A stretch of 64,000 bases of DNA from assembly GCF_902502825.2 (NCBI RefSeq), contig NZ_LR723670.1, positions 3,944,001 to 4,008,000 on the forward strand, read 5' to 3'. This stretch comes from Pseudorhizobium flavum (GTDB taxonomy: Bacteria > Pseudomonadota > Alphaproteobacteria > Rhizobiales > Rhizobiaceae). Under the pieces are notes generated by a model. It was given only the letters and a program-made list of their open reading frames with translations. It searched no databases and was not told the DNA's origin. Numbering within the stretch: the stretch's first letter is position 1; each line of letters opens with the position of its first letter. Shown here piece by piece: positions 1 through 8,639 of the stretch. Position numbers and translations under genes: made by a program.

Positions 1-762
1 GAGGGAAAGACCCACCACCATGGCATAGACAACCGCGATGACGCTGGCCTCTGTTGGCGTGGTGACGCCACCATAAATGCCGCCCATGATCAACAAAGGC
101 ATCAGCAGGGCCCAAACAGCGCGTCTTATGGCAGTGAGGCGTGGCAGACTTCCCTCGCCATCGCGTTTGCCCCAGCCTTTGACGCGGCACCAGATGACAG
201 CCGTCATCAATAAGGCCCCAGCGATCATCAGGCCCGGCAGAATGCCGGCGAGGAAGAGTTGCGGGATCGAGGTCTGCGTCGCTACGCCGTAAAGGATCAT
301 CGGGATCGACGGCGGGATGATGACGCCAAGCTCTGCCGAGGTGGCCATGAGAGCGGCGACGAAACCGACCGGATAGCCATACTGGCGCATGGCGGGAATG
401 AGCACGACGCCGACGGCGAATGTTGTGGCGACGCTTGAACCGGAAATCGCTGAGAACAGCATGCAGGTCAGCACGCAGGTAGCCGCAAGGCCGCCCTGGA
501 TCTGTCCGACGAAAGCGCGTGCAAACTCGACGAGACGGCGGGACAGGCCGCCAACCTCCATCAGGTTTCCGGCAAGAATGAAGAAGGGGATTGCGGCCAG
601 CGGGAACTTGTCGAGGGCGATAAAGATCTGCTGGGGCACCACGATGGCGGGCAGGGTGGTGAAACCGAACAGCCCGATCATCGAGGCAAGCCCAATCGCA
701 ATGGCGATGGGCACCGAAATAGCGAAGAGCACCAGCATTGAGGAGACGAGTGCACCGGTCAT
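1..762 (-). CDS. TRAP transporter large permease (DctM family), partial
   Basis: This is the first 254 codons of a large membrane subunit of a tripartite ATP-independent periplasmic transporter; the C-terminal part lies beyond the window start. The translation begins MTGALVSSMLVLF and continues with alternating long hydrophobic helices, and it contains the family motif region SAISGSSVATT near residue 115. A full DctM protein has about 425 residues, so roughly 60 percent is present. The start codon overlaps the stop of the small permease by 4 bases (ATGA), which indicates translational coupling. It is the third gene of a dctPQM set. The substrate cannot be read from the sequence, but the upstream dehydrogenases suggest a sugar acid or related carboxylate. 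Confidence 0.9.
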   Translation of the reverse strand, partial: MTGALVSSMLVLFAISVPIAIAIGLASMIGLFGFTTLPAIVVPQQIFIALDKFPLAAIPFFILAGNLMEVGGLSRRLVEFARAFVGQIQGGLAATCVLTCMLFSAISGSSVATTFAVGVVLIPAMRQYGYPVGFVAALMATSAELGVIIPPSIPMILYGVATQTSIPQLFLAGILPGLMIAGALLMTAVIWCRVKGWGKRDGEGSLPRLTAIRRAVWALLMPLLIMGGIYGGVTTPTEASVIAVVYAMVVGLSL

Positions 763-1250
763 TCTGCTCTCTCCTTTCCGGACTGGATGAACTGCACAAT
801 CGCTCCAAGGGTCGCGAAGAGCGATCCCACCGGAATGGCGGCATAGCCCCAGGCCATGGAAATCTCCAGACCTGCCATTTCCTGCATCCGGACACGTTGG
901 GCCGTTGCAATGCCGAACCAAAAGAGGGTGATAAACATGATCAGGCAGGAGACGAGCGTGGTGGCTTCGATGCTTCGGCGCAACCTGCCCGTGGTAGCCT
1001 CTCGCGCCAGATCGATGGCAACGAGCGCGCCTTTGCGCAGAGCAATGGAAATCCCGAGCAGCACCATCCAGACCAAGGCGAGGCGGGTCAGCGCTTCCGA
1101 CCAACTGGAAGGCGTATGGAACAGGAAGCGCCCCATCACCTGCCAGAAGCTGGACGCGACCGCGACGGCTAGCGCAAGGGAGGCGGCAAATGCCACCCCC
1201 CGTGCAACAATCCTGTCCGTGCGGCGGATCAGAGTGGCCGCTGAGCTCAT
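759..1250 (-). CDS. TRAP transporter small permease (DctQ family)
   Basis: The protein has 163 residues and four predicted membrane helices, as expected for the small membrane subunit of a TRAP carboxylate transporter. The first helix follows a short basic N-terminus (IRRTDRIVARGVAFAASLAL), and the central FHTPSSWSEALTRLALVWMV region matches the conserved DctQ segment between helices 1 and 2. It overlaps the binding-protein gene upstream and the large permease gene downstream by 4 bases each, so the three subunits are probably made in a coupled way. It links the periplasmic receptor to the large permease in the inner membrane. Confidence 0.92.
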   Translation of the reverse strand: MSSAATLIRRTDRIVARGVAFAASLALAVAVASSFWQVMGRFLFHTPSSWSEALTRLALVWMVLLGISIALRKGALVAIDLAREATTGRLRRSIEATTLVSCLIMFITLFWFGIATAQRVRMQEMAGLEISMAWGYAAIPVGSLFATLGAIVQFIQSGKERAE

Positions 1251-2227
1251 TGAGCCTTCCAGTCGCGGATGCGCTTCAGGAGGTCGGCGCCGAACTGGCT
1301 TTCGAATCCGGCATTGGCCGATGCCATTGCCTTGCGGTAGGCGTCGCGGTCAGTCACCTCGACCACTTCAATGCCGCGCTTGCGCAGTGTTTCGATACCA
1401 GCGGTCTCGTCCTGCTCCACCCGTGCCCGATTGGCGGCGGATGCGGCCTTGCCGCCATCTTCCACTGCGGCTTTCTGCTCGTCCGTCAGGCCGGCGATGA
1501 AGTCTGGGTTGCAGACGAAGATGCCCGGCGAATAGACGTGGCGGGTTAGGTAGAGGTGCTTCTGCATCATGTCGAGATTGTTCGACAGGATCACCGGGAT
1601 CGGGTTCTCCTGACCGTCGACCGTGCCCTGCTGCAGGGCCGAAGGCAGTTCGGAAAAGGCCATTGGCGTCGGCAAGACGCCGGCGGCCTGCCAAGCCTGC
1701 ATATGCACCTGGTTTTCCATGGTGCGGATTTTCATGCCGCGCAGATCATCCGGCGAATGCACAGCCTTGGAACCTGTCGTCAGATTGCGAAAGCCGTTTT
1801 CCAGCCAGGCAACGCCGTAAAGTCCATGCGCCGGGAAAAGGGCCAGAAGCTCTTGGCCCACGTCCGAATCCAATACGCCGCGCGCGTGCTTGTAACTGTC
1901 GAACAAGAACGGCACATCGAGGACGCGGGTCTCGGCTACGAAATTGCCGAGCGGGCCGGCTGAGCCCATGGCGCACTCCTGAGAGCCGAACTGCACGCTT
2001 TCCAGTGCTTCGCGCTCGTTGTCCATGCGCTGGATCACCACATTGATCGTGCCGCCAGACTTCTCTTCTACCACCTTTTTGAAGGCTGTCGCCGCAAGGC
2101 CAAAGTGGCTGTCCGCCGGTGAGGAATGGGTCAGTGTCAGGGTTGTCTGGGCAGACGCCGTGAGGATGCCTGCGGCCAGTATCAAGCTGGTCAGCGCGGC
2201 TGTCTTCGTGGACTGTGACGGGTTCAT
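1247..2227 (-). CDS. TRAP transporter substrate-binding protein (DctP family)
   Basis: This is a periplasmic receptor of 326 residues. The start at MNPSQSTK is chosen because a strong ribosome binding site (GGAGGAGG) lies just upstream and the protein then opens with a normal signal peptide ending ASAQ; a longer in-frame extension has no signal peptide and is a shadow. The mature part shows the DctP pattern, including FKKVVEEKSGGTINV, DVPFLFDSYKHARGVLDS and MKIRTMENQVHMQAWQAAG. The last motif includes the Arg that binds the substrate carboxylate in characterised TRAP receptors. It is the first gene of the dctPQM set and follows an aldehyde dehydrogenase gene in the same direction. Confidence 0.93.
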   Translation of the reverse strand: MNPSQSTKTAALTSLILAAGILTASAQTTLTLTHSSPADSHFGLAATAFKKVVEEKSGGTINVVIQRMDNEREALESVQFGSQECAMGSAGPLGNFVAETRVLDVPFLFDSYKHARGVLDSDVGQELLALFPAHGLYGVAWLENGFRNLTTGSKAVHSPDDLRGMKIRTMENQVHMQAWQAAGVLPTPMAFSELPSALQQGTVDGQENPIPVILSNNLDMMQKHLYLTRHVYSPGIFVCNPDFIAGLTDEQKAAVEDGGKAASAANRARVEQDETAGIETLRKRGIEVVEVTDRDAYRKAMASANAGFESQFGADLLKRIRDWKAQ

Positions 2228-2282
2228 GGTTTTCCTCCTCCAGATAGAAGGCAGGTCCCGATGGGACATGCCGTTGGTGATG

Positions 2283-3797
2283 TTAAAGCAAGCCTTCCGG
2301 CAGCAGGGCGGCCGGGAAATTCTGGTAGCTGACGGGGCGCAGGAAACGGCGGATTGACAGTGTGCCGACACTCGTGGCGCCGAAATTCGTTGAGGCCGGG
2401 TAGGGGCCGCCATGCACCATGGAATCGACAACCTCCACGCCGGTCGGGAACCCATTGACGAGCACACGTCCGGCCTTTCGCTCCAGTACGGGCAGCAGCG
2501 TTTTAGCCAGAGGCAGGTCGCCATCGTCCATGTGCAGAGTGACCGTCAGCTGACCCTGGAAGCTCAGCGCAATGCGGCGCATCTCCTCCGGCGTTTCCAC
2601 ACGGACGATAAGACCGAGCGGGCCAAACACTTCTTCCGACAGCATATGGTCCGCGAGGAACTGGCTCGCTGTCGTATCATAGAGGTTCGGATTGCTGCTG
2701 CGCCCTTCCGAGACGGTCTCATGTACCGGCTGCACCGTCTCGCGGTTCTGCAAGCGGGCTTGGCCGGACTGATAGGCGCGGGCAATGCCTTCTGTCAGCA
2801 TGACCTGCGGGCCGGTCTTGGCGAGTGCTTCTTTTGCGGCGGACACAAAACTATCCGCGTCCGCGCCGGCCACAACAACCGCAATGCCCGGATTGGTACA
2901 GAACTGGCCGGCGCCCATCGTCAGCGAGGCGGCCCAGCCTGCGCCAAGGGCGCCGGCACGTGCGTTTAAGGCTTGCGGCAGAAGGAACATCGGATTGACG
3001 CTTCCCAGTTCCCCGAAAAAGGGGATCGGCTCTGGGCGACTGGCACAGAGGTCGAACAACGCCCGTCCGCCTGCCAGCGAACCGGTGAAGCCGACGGCCT
3101 TGATGAGCGGATGGGTGACAAGGGCGCTGCCCACCTCCCGATTGCCGCCCTGCACAAGACTGAAAACCCCCGGATCAATTCCGAGCTTACCAATGGCGGC
3201 ATGGATGGCTTCCGCGACGATCTCGCTTGTGCCGGGATGGGCGGAATGGCCCTTCACCACAACGGGGCAACCGGCCGCAAGGGCTGCTGCCGTGTCGCCG
3301 CCGGCCGTGGAGAAGGCGAGGGGGAAGTTGGAGGCGCCGAACACGGCGACGGGTCCGACCGGGCGCTGCATCAGGCGGATCTCCGGGCGCGGCGCAGGCT
3401 GGCGGTCCGGCAGGGCCGGATCAAGGCGGCGGTCGAGATACTCCCCCTTTTCGATGTGGCTGGCGAAAAGCCGGAGCTGGCCGGTGGTGCGGCCCCGCTC
3501 GCCTTCAAGACGGGCAGCCGGCAGCCCGGTTTCCTGGCAGCCGATTTCGGTTATGGCGACACCCCGTGCCTCAATCTCATCCGCAATGGCACGCAGGAGG
3601 GCGGCGCGGTCAGCGGCTGACGAATAGCCATAGGACCAGAAGGCGGTTTCGGCAGCTTCTGCAGCGCGATTGATCATCTCGACTGTGCCCAGCGAAAAGG
3701 CGGCGGGCTCACCGGAAACTGGCTCATTGTAAAAGCGATCGGGCGTTGCCACCCATGCGCCTGCAATCAGGTGTTTGCCGTGCAGCGTATAGGTCAT
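2283..3797 (-). CDS. NADP-type aldehyde dehydrogenase, 2,5-dioxovalerate dehydrogenase-like
   Basis: This aldehyde dehydrogenase has 504 residues. The catalytic Cys lies at about residue 300 (GAGQFCTNPG), the catalytic Glu at about 263 (FFGELGSVNP), and the conserved Asn and Lys at about 157 (ASNFPLAF) and 182 (VVVKGHSAH). The FGELGSVNP segment in place of the usual ELGGK is typical of the alpha-ketoglutaric semialdehyde (2,5-dioxovalerate) dehydrogenase branch, which ends pathways for pentoses, uronates, glucarate and hydroxyproline. The start at MTYTLHGKH has a GGGAG ribosome binding site; the longer upstream frame is not needed. It sits between an iron alcohol dehydrogenase and a TRAP receptor gene, so it probably oxidises an aldehyde derived from the imported substrate. 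The exact substrate is inferred. Confidence 0.88.
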   Translation of the reverse strand: MTYTLHGKHLIAGAWVATPDRFYNEPVSGEPAAFSLGTVEMINRAAEAAETAFWSYGYSSAADRAALLRAIADEIEARGVAITEIGCQETGLPAARLEGERGRTTGQLRLFASHIEKGEYLDRRLDPALPDRQPAPRPEIRLMQRPVGPVAVFGASNFPLAFSTAGGDTAAALAAGCPVVVKGHSAHPGTSEIVAEAIHAAIGKLGIDPGVFSLVQGGNREVGSALVTHPLIKAVGFTGSLAGGRALFDLCASRPEPIPFFGELGSVNPMFLLPQALNARAGALGAGWAASLTMGAGQFCTNPGIAVVVAGADADSFVSAAKEALAKTGPQVMLTEGIARAYQSGQARLQNRETVQPVHETVSEGRSSNPNLYDTTASQFLADHMLSEEVFGPLGLIVRVETPEEMRRIALSFQGQLTVTLHMDDGDLPLAKTLLPVLERKAGRVLVNGFPTGVEVVDSMVHGGPYPASTNFGATSVGTLSIRRFLRPVSYQNFPAALLPEGLL

Positions 3798-3822
3798 CTT
3801 GTCACTCCCAGGGGGCTTTCGC

Positions 3823-4959
3823 TTACAGTGCTGCCTGGAGCATGGCGTGGTAATCGTCAGCCGTAGCGTCACGCGGGTTGGTTCGGTGGCTATGATCGGC
3901 AAGCGCTCCCTTTACCACCTTGTCAAACAGGTCAGCGGTAACACCCAACTGCGAGAGGCGGGTGGGCAGGCCGATGGCATGGGTCATATCCTCGATGGCG
4001 GCGCCAATGTCTACATCAGCAGCAAGGCCCATGGTATCGGCAAGGCGGACATACTTGTTGTCGTCAACCGAGGTCTTTGCACTTCGGTTGAAGGCGAGCA
4101 CCGGCGGCATGAAGATGGCATTCAACGTGCCGTGATGCAGCTTCGGATTGAGGCCACCCAGCGAGTGGCTGAGGCTGTGCACGCAGCCGAGGCCCTTCTG
4201 GAAGGCCATGGCGCCCATGGTTGCTACGATCGCCATGTTGGCGCGTGCATCGCGGTTGCCCGGCTCTTCCACGGCAAGGCGGATGTTGGCCCAGCCGCGG
4301 CGCAGGCCTTCCAGCGCGATGCCATCGGCAGGCGGGTTGAAGGAGGGGGCGAGATAGGTCTCGATGCAGTGGGAAATGGCGTCCATGCCCGTAGCTGCGG
4401 TCAGCATGGGCGGCAGGCTCATCGTCAGTTCCGGATCGACGATGGCGGCTTTAGGCACCAGGTAAGGAGACAGCAGCCCGACCTTACGTCCATCTTCCAG
4501 GATGATGATGGCGGCGCGACCCACCTCACTGCCCGTACCGGCGGTGGTCGGAATGGCGATGGTGGGGAATGTGCGCGCGGTTATCTTTTCGAGGCCGCCC
4601 TCGATCACGGCATAGGTCTTCAGCGGCCCCTCATGGGCGCCCATCACAGCCACCGCCTTGGCAAGATCGAGCGCAGAGCCACCGCCGATGGCAACGATAC
4701 CGTCACCTCTGGCTTCTCGAAAGAGCGTGGTCGCTTTCACGGCTGCTGCTTCGTTCGGGTTGCCTGGGGTTTCGTCAAAAATGGCAGCTGGGGTGATGCC
4801 CGTGGCGGTCTCAATGCGTTCCAGGATACCGAGCGCACGCACGCCCTTGTCGGTGACGATAACCGGGCGGGTGATCCCGGCCAGTTCCAGTTCACCCTTC
4901 AGCGTTGCGATTTCGCTGTACCCGAATTGGACCCGCGTCACATAATTGATCAGGCTCAT
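3823..4959 (-). CDS. Iron-containing alcohol dehydrogenase
   Basis: The protein has 378 residues and belongs to the Fe-dependent alcohol dehydrogenase family. The NAD-binding loop GGGSALDLAK lies near residue 92, and PTTAGTGSE near residue 137. Likely metal ligands are D193 and H197 (TGMDAISHCIE), H261 (GLGCVHSLSHSLGG) and a His at 275-276 (LHHGTLNAI). The start MSLINYVTR is preferred because GGGGGAGG lies seven bases upstream; an upstream extension to about 5034 would run into the divergent promoter. It heads the operon with the aldehyde dehydrogenase and TRAP genes. An alcohol-to-aldehyde-to-acid sequence with the next gene is an inference. Confidence 0.9.
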   Translation of the reverse strand: MSLINYVTRVQFGYSEIATLKGELELAGITRPVIVTDKGVRALGILERIETATGITPAAIFDETPGNPNEAAAVKATTLFREARGDGIVAIGGGSALDLAKAVAVMGAHEGPLKTYAVIEGGLEKITARTFPTIAIPTTAGTGSEVGRAAIIILEDGRKVGLLSPYLVPKAAIVDPELTMSLPPMLTAATGMDAISHCIETYLAPSFNPPADGIALEGLRRGWANIRLAVEEPGNRDARANMAIVATMGAMAFQKGLGCVHSLSHSLGGLNPKLHHGTLNAIFMPPVLAFNRSAKTSVDDNKYVRLADTMGLAADVDIGAAIEDMTHAIGLPTRLSQLGVTADLFDKVVKGALADHSHRTNPRDATADDYHAMLQAAL

Positions 4960-5008
4960 GCGCCTCCCCCTATCTGGTATTCCTATTTGATAACGTCGTG
5001 GGACGGTT

Positions 5009-5096
5009 TCTCGCGAGAGCGACTGTAAAATCATCTAGGTGTGAAAGATATCAGCAGAAAAACAGCTGTAAATCCGCTATTGCTGAATATCGATAT
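5009..5096. promoter_or_regulatory. Candidate LysR operator region between divergent genes
   Basis: The 143-base gap between the alcohol dehydrogenase start and the LysR start holds several symmetric elements: a perfect palindrome TCTCGCGAGA at 5009-5018, a perfect palindrome ATATCGATAT at 5087-5096, and a longer pair GATATCAGCA (5047-5056) against TGCTGAATATC (5081-5091) that matches with one bulged base. LysR proteins usually bind such interrupted dyads next to their own gene. Assignment to this regulator is inferred from position. Confidence 0.45.
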
Positions 5097-5102
5097 AACA
5101 AA

Positions 5103-6053
5103 ATGGAAATTGAACTGATGCCGCGCATCTATTCCAACCCGATGATCCGCCTCTCTATGCGGCAACTGCTTTTGATATCAGCCATTGACGACAACGGTTC
5201 GCTCAAGCGGGCATCGGAGTTGATCGGTATGAGCCAGCCGCGCGCGACGAAGGCGTTGCAGGAGGCTGAGGAGCTGACCGGCACGCAACTGTTTAACCGG
5301 ACGAATCGCGGGCTTAACCCGACACCTGCGGGCGAATGCATGATCCGGCACGCAAAAACCATGCTGTCACAATTGAAGGCGATGGAGGAGGAGATCAACA
5401 CGGCGTCCGACAGCGGATGGGCTCGGTTGCGCATCGGCACAATCATGGGTGCCGTTCCCTATTTAACGGAAACCATCAGCAGCTTCCTCAGGCGCTTCCC
5501 CCGCACCTCGTTCGAGATTTTGGAGGATACCAGCGTAGAACTGTTCAGGCAGTTAGATCGAGGGCTGCTCGATCTTATCATTGGGCGCAGCTCCATGATC
5601 GCCACGCCGCAGCTTTACCATGTCACGGCCTTTCACGATGAGCGGTTGGCGGTGGTCGCCAATCGTGCTCACCCTTTGGTTGACCGCAAACGCGTGCGCT
5701 TGACGGACCTCGAGGATTCCCGCTGGATTGTCTATACTGCGGCGATGCCCATGCGGCTGTTGCTGGAGCAGGAGTTTCGACAGGCCGGGCTCCAAATGCC
5801 CCCCGGACTAATGGAGACGCGCTCCGCGCTGACCACAATTTCACTGATCCAGGCCGAACCGAATACTGTCGCGCTGCTCTCCAGCGACGTTGCCGAATTT
5901 TTCGTAAACTTCGGCATGGCCAGCATCCTGCCCATGCATCTTCGTTCCAAGAGCGAACCCTACGAAGTCATAACTCGCCGCTCCGTGGAGCAGTCAACAC
6001 ATGTACAGGCTTTCATAAACGATCTTTTGGCAGGAGCGATGGGACGTCATTGA
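5103..6053 (+). CDS. LysR-family transcriptional regulator, GbpR-like
   Basis: From the ATG at 5103 the protein has 316 residues. It shows a LysR-type winged helix: MRQLLLISAIDDNGSLKRA, SQPRATKALQEAEELTG and LFNRTNRGLNPTPAGE within the first 75 residues. The effector-binding domain follows (VRLTDLEDSRWIVYTA and similar). The DNA-binding domain resembles the GbpR (galactose-binding-protein regulator) group of agrobacteria and rhizobia. Another ATG lies at 5118; neither has a strong ribosome binding site, while a further upstream frame would start inside the promoter. It is divergent from the dehydrogenase-TRAP operon, which it probably controls. Insertion-sequence debris begins right after its stop. 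Confidence 0.88.
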   Translation: MEIELMPRIYSNPMIRLSMRQLLLISAIDDNGSLKRASELIGMSQPRATKALQEAEELTGTQLFNRTNRGLNPTPAGECMIRHAKTMLSQLKAMEEEINTASDSGWARLRIGTIMGAVPYLTETISSFLRRFPRTSFEILEDTSVELFRQLDRGLLDLIIGRSSMIATPQLYHVTAFHDERLAVVANRAHPLVDRKRVRLTDLEDSRWIVYTAAMPMRLLLEQEFRQAGLQMPPGLMETRSALTTISLIQAEPNTVALLSSDVAEFFVNFGMASILPMHLRSKSEPYEVITRRSVEQSTHVQAFINDLLAGAMGRH

Positions 6054-6104
6054 GCACCGGCCTGCACACGCAAACACCGATCGATCGCTTGGTAGGCTGG
6101 CAAG

Positions 6105-6425
6105 GTGCTCTGGTGTGGCTTGACCCGCACTCCGATCGACCAGCGTGTTTTTTCCCCGGATCTGTCGGCCGCCCGGGAGCGCCTTGCGGTTGGGCTTTGC
6201 CTCGGCATCGACGACGCCCGCGACGCCGTGGCCCGCTGGACCCACATCTACAACACTGAGCGGCCTCATTCCGCCCTCGGCTATCAGGCCCCGGCGGCCT
6301 TTGCTGCCCAACTCACCGCAATGGGCGATCAGCTTCGCGCGACCGAAACGCTCCGCAGATCGCCCATTGCTCCGTCGGCGCAACAGCGCCAAATTCAACC
6401 GCCGACTCTGGTATCAGCCGGATGA
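6105..6425 (+). pseudogene. IS3-family transposase, C-terminal fragment
   Basis: The translated piece ends with the C-terminus of an IS3-type DDE transposase: ARDAVARWTHIYNTERPH, then SALGYQAPAAFAAQL, and a native-looking tail ending TLVSAG and a stop. The YNxxRPHxxLGYxxP motif is diagnostic of the end of IS3 OrfB integrase cores. The two catalytic Asp residues and the rest of the roughly 270-residue core are missing upstream, so the gene cannot be active. The first 15-20 codons of the open frame look unrelated to the family. No OrfA partner of the IS3 type is present. Confidence 0.75.
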
Positions 6426-6742
6426 GCGTCGGGGGCACGGCAACGGCGTTGGTCGACGAGGCGAAGCTGAGGATACTTGCGGAAGCTGATGAGCCAGGTG
6501 CACGCATTGGCGATGTGGCGCGCCGGCACGACATTCATCCGGGGCAGATCCGCTTGTGGCGGCAATCATTCAGCTATGCCGACCAGCCGACGGTGTTCCT
6601 CCCGGTTGAGATCACCCAGGAGACTGGCGTAGGCCAGGCTTCTACCGGGGCGACTAGGCCGGCGATCGTCGAGATCTTGCTCCGAAACGGTCGGCGATTG
6701 AAGGGTAAGCATCCGGCGAAGGCCGCAGGTCAGGCAGCCTGA
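6422..6742 (+). pseudogene. IS66-family OrfA (TnpA-like) fragment
   Basis: The open frame of 106 codons has an OrfA-type helix-turn-helix (DEAKLRILAEADEPGARIGD, then VARRHDIHPGQIRLWRQ) followed by FLPVEI and IVEILLRNGRRL, which are the standard accessory-protein landmarks of IS66 elements. A complete OrfA continues for about 20-30 residues after NGRRL, but here homology stops near 6705 and the frame ends in unrelated residues. A piece of IS66 transposase lies directly beyond on the opposite strand, so this is a truncated remnant at a rearrangement junction. Confidence 0.65.
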
Positions 6743-7036
6743 GCACTCGGCGTCTTGGGTGTCCAGTTCCACGGCAGCAATTGCTCCAGCCTGCTGATCG
6801 GCATGTCCGCAATGTTGGCGAGGACGTCGGCAAACCAAGCCTGCGGGTCAATGTCACTGAGCTTGGCGCTCATGATCAGCGTGGCCATGAACGCCGCACG
6901 TTCAGCACCACGATCCGATCCGGCAAACAGCCATGACTTCCTGCCGAGTGCGAAGCCTCTGAGCGCTCGTTCGGCAGCATTGTTCGTAAGGCAAATCCGG
7001 CCGTCATCGAGGAATGACGTAAAGCCATCCCATCGC
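6730..7036 (-). pseudogene. IS66-family transposase (TnpC), C-terminal fragment
   Basis: Reading the minus strand from about 7036 gives YKRWDGFTSFLDDGRICL, NNAAERALRGFALGRKSW, LFAGSDRGAERAAFM, LIMSAKLSDIDPQAWFADVL and a natural end LLPWNWTPKTPSAQAA plus stop at 6730. This is the conserved C-terminal domain of the IS66 transposase, about 100 of some 500 residues. A stop codon directly precedes the recognisable part, so no start is available. It points toward the OrfA fragment at 6422-6742, which is not the native arrangement of an IS66 element. Confidence 0.8.
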
Positions 7037-7197
7037 TTGTATCATGCCGCTGGCCCTGATGTAGTCCGCAGATCGGATCCCAGACAGGTCAACGCGCTTT
7101 CAAGCGGCACCCACTGATCGGTTTTGTCCGATCTCGGCTCGACCGTTCGCCATCACACCATTAGCACCTCACCAATTTCTGCATCCTCTGCGAGCTT

Positions 7198-7750
7198 TCA
7201 AAGAGCGGCGGTCTCAAATCGTCTGCCTGTCGTCATCAACGCCCAGGCGATCCGCGCCATCTTGTTCGCCAAAGCAACAGCGACGACGTTGTACGGCTCC
7301 TCGCCAAAAGCTCGGCCGCCCACTGCGTCGGCGGAACTTTGGCCTTGCGGCTGAAGCGAAGTACCGCATGCGCCCCAATTACAAAGAAGCCTACGCAGAT
7401 AGGGGTCGCCCTGTTTGCTTATCCTCCCGAGCCGGTCTTTGCCGCCCGATGAATTCTGCCGTGGTACCAAGCCTATCCACGCCGCCAGTTGCCGGCCGGA
7501 CTTGAAGAGCGACGCGTCCGTCACGGTCGCGGCAATTGCGCTGGCAGTAATCGGGCCAATCCCCGGTATCGTCTCAAGGCGGCGGCTGAGTTCGTTGGAA
7601 CGATGCCATGCATGGAATTTGACGATCCATCTCGCTGACTCTCTCGTGCACCTCCCGCAACTGCCCGATCAGCGAAAGAAGCGCGGACCGTGCAAGCGGA
7701 GGGATGAGATTCTGGCCAGCGTCTTCGACCCATGCGGTGGCGTCGCCTTA
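7198..7750 (-). pseudogene. IS110-family transposase fragment with frameshift
   Basis: The minus strand encodes the C-terminal transposase_20 part of an IS110 element in two frames. The first frame gives DATAWVEDAGQNLIPPLAR and LIGQLREVHERVSEMDRQI; the next gives WHRSNELSRRLETIPGIGPI, TASAIAATVTDASLFKSG, AAWIGLVPRQNSSGGKDRLG and finally VALANKMARIAWALMT. The reading frame breaks near 7610. The N-terminal DEDD catalytic domain is absent. IS110 elements lack clear terminal repeats, so the original ends cannot be recovered. It abuts the IS6-like remnant. Confidence 0.75.
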
Positions 7751-7788
7751 ACCTGACGTAGGACGCAATCATTTCTTTGTCCTGAATT

Positions 7789-8503
7789 TCAGGCTTGGAT
7801 CGGCAACGCGATCTCACGCCAGGTGGCGCTGGCGAGGGCGCGGAGTTGGCGATGATCAGCGGCATTCAGGTGTTTTCGATGAAGTTGGAAAAGATTGGCA
7901 ATTTGGCCGTGGGTTGAGACGAAACGTTGGCATTGACCTGCCGACTTGAACCGCATCATGCGTCGCTCTCGTCGTCGAACGGGAAGGTGAGAATTTTCTG
8001 CGAGGTTGTTGAGCCCTTTGTGCGAACGGTGTTCGATCCCCAGCATGATCTCTCGCTTTGCGGCGGAATAAGAACGCAGCTTGTCTGTCACCATCACGCG
8101 CGGCGCAACAACTTGGCTCTTCAACAATTTGCGCATCAGCCGAAGAGCGGCTCCCTTGTTTCTGCGGCTTTGCAGCAGAGCATCGAGAACGTAGCCGTTG
8201 GCATCGACGGCGCGCCACAGCCAGTATTTCTTGCCCTTGATCGATAGGACCATCTCATCGAGATGCCATTTGTCTGCGAAGTTGCCGATCGACCGCCGCT
8301 TGAGTTGGTGGGCGAATTTCAGGCCAAACTTGGGTCGTCCATTCTGAGACGGTCTGAAACGAGACGGCAATGCCGCGCTCGGCAAGCAGGTCTTCGATAT
8401 CGCGCAGGCTCAGCGGGAACCGGTAATAGAGCCATACCGCATGCGCGATGATCTCGGCTGGAAAGCGGTGGCGTTTGTATCGGGCGGACGCATCGTCAGT
8501 CAT
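7789..8503 (-). pseudogene. IS6-family transposase, frameshifted
   Basis: Two overlapping minus-strand frames together make an IS6/IS26-type transposase of about 235 residues. The first frame gives RHRFPAEIIAHAVWLYYRF, LSLRDIEDLLAERGI and SFQTVSEW; the second gives KFGLKFAHQLKRRSIGNFAD, KWHLDEMVLSIKGKKYWLWR, AVDANGYVLDALLQSRRNK, VTDKLRSYSAAKREIM and ENSHLPVRRRERRMMRF. The DDE residues (D of HLDE, D of VTDK, E of AENSH) are intact, but a one-base shift near 8340 disrupts the gene. I could not find the usual 14-bp IS6 terminal repeats, so the ends were probably lost. Confidence 0.85.
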
Positions 8504-8639
8504 GCCGATAGACTATTGCCTCGATCCGCACCAGCCGGTTAAGGCGACGCCTCCCACGCAGGGCGCCTCGCAAGGTCGACGGTTCAGGTCCTATCAAGAT
8601 GGGCATCTCGACACCGGTCTTATATTATATTCGAGAAGG

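Larger units (their letters stand above)
6055..8530. mobile_element. Insertion-sequence graveyard (IS3, IS66, IS110, IS6 remnants)
   Basis: About 2.5 kb between the LysR gene and the nucleotidyltransferase gene consist of broken transposase pieces from four families, on both strands, none complete. I found no terminal inverted repeats or target duplications that would define an intact element. The stretch 7037-7197 inside the region is unassigned. The region marks a site of repeated insertion and deletion, and separates the TRAP/dehydrogenase operon from the genes downstream. Confidence 0.8.

Noticed and set aside
7770..8530. Terminal inverted repeats of the IS6 remnant
   Set aside because: I looked for the usual 14-base GGN-CTGTTGCAAA-type ends near both sides of the transposase and found none, so no intact element is claimed.
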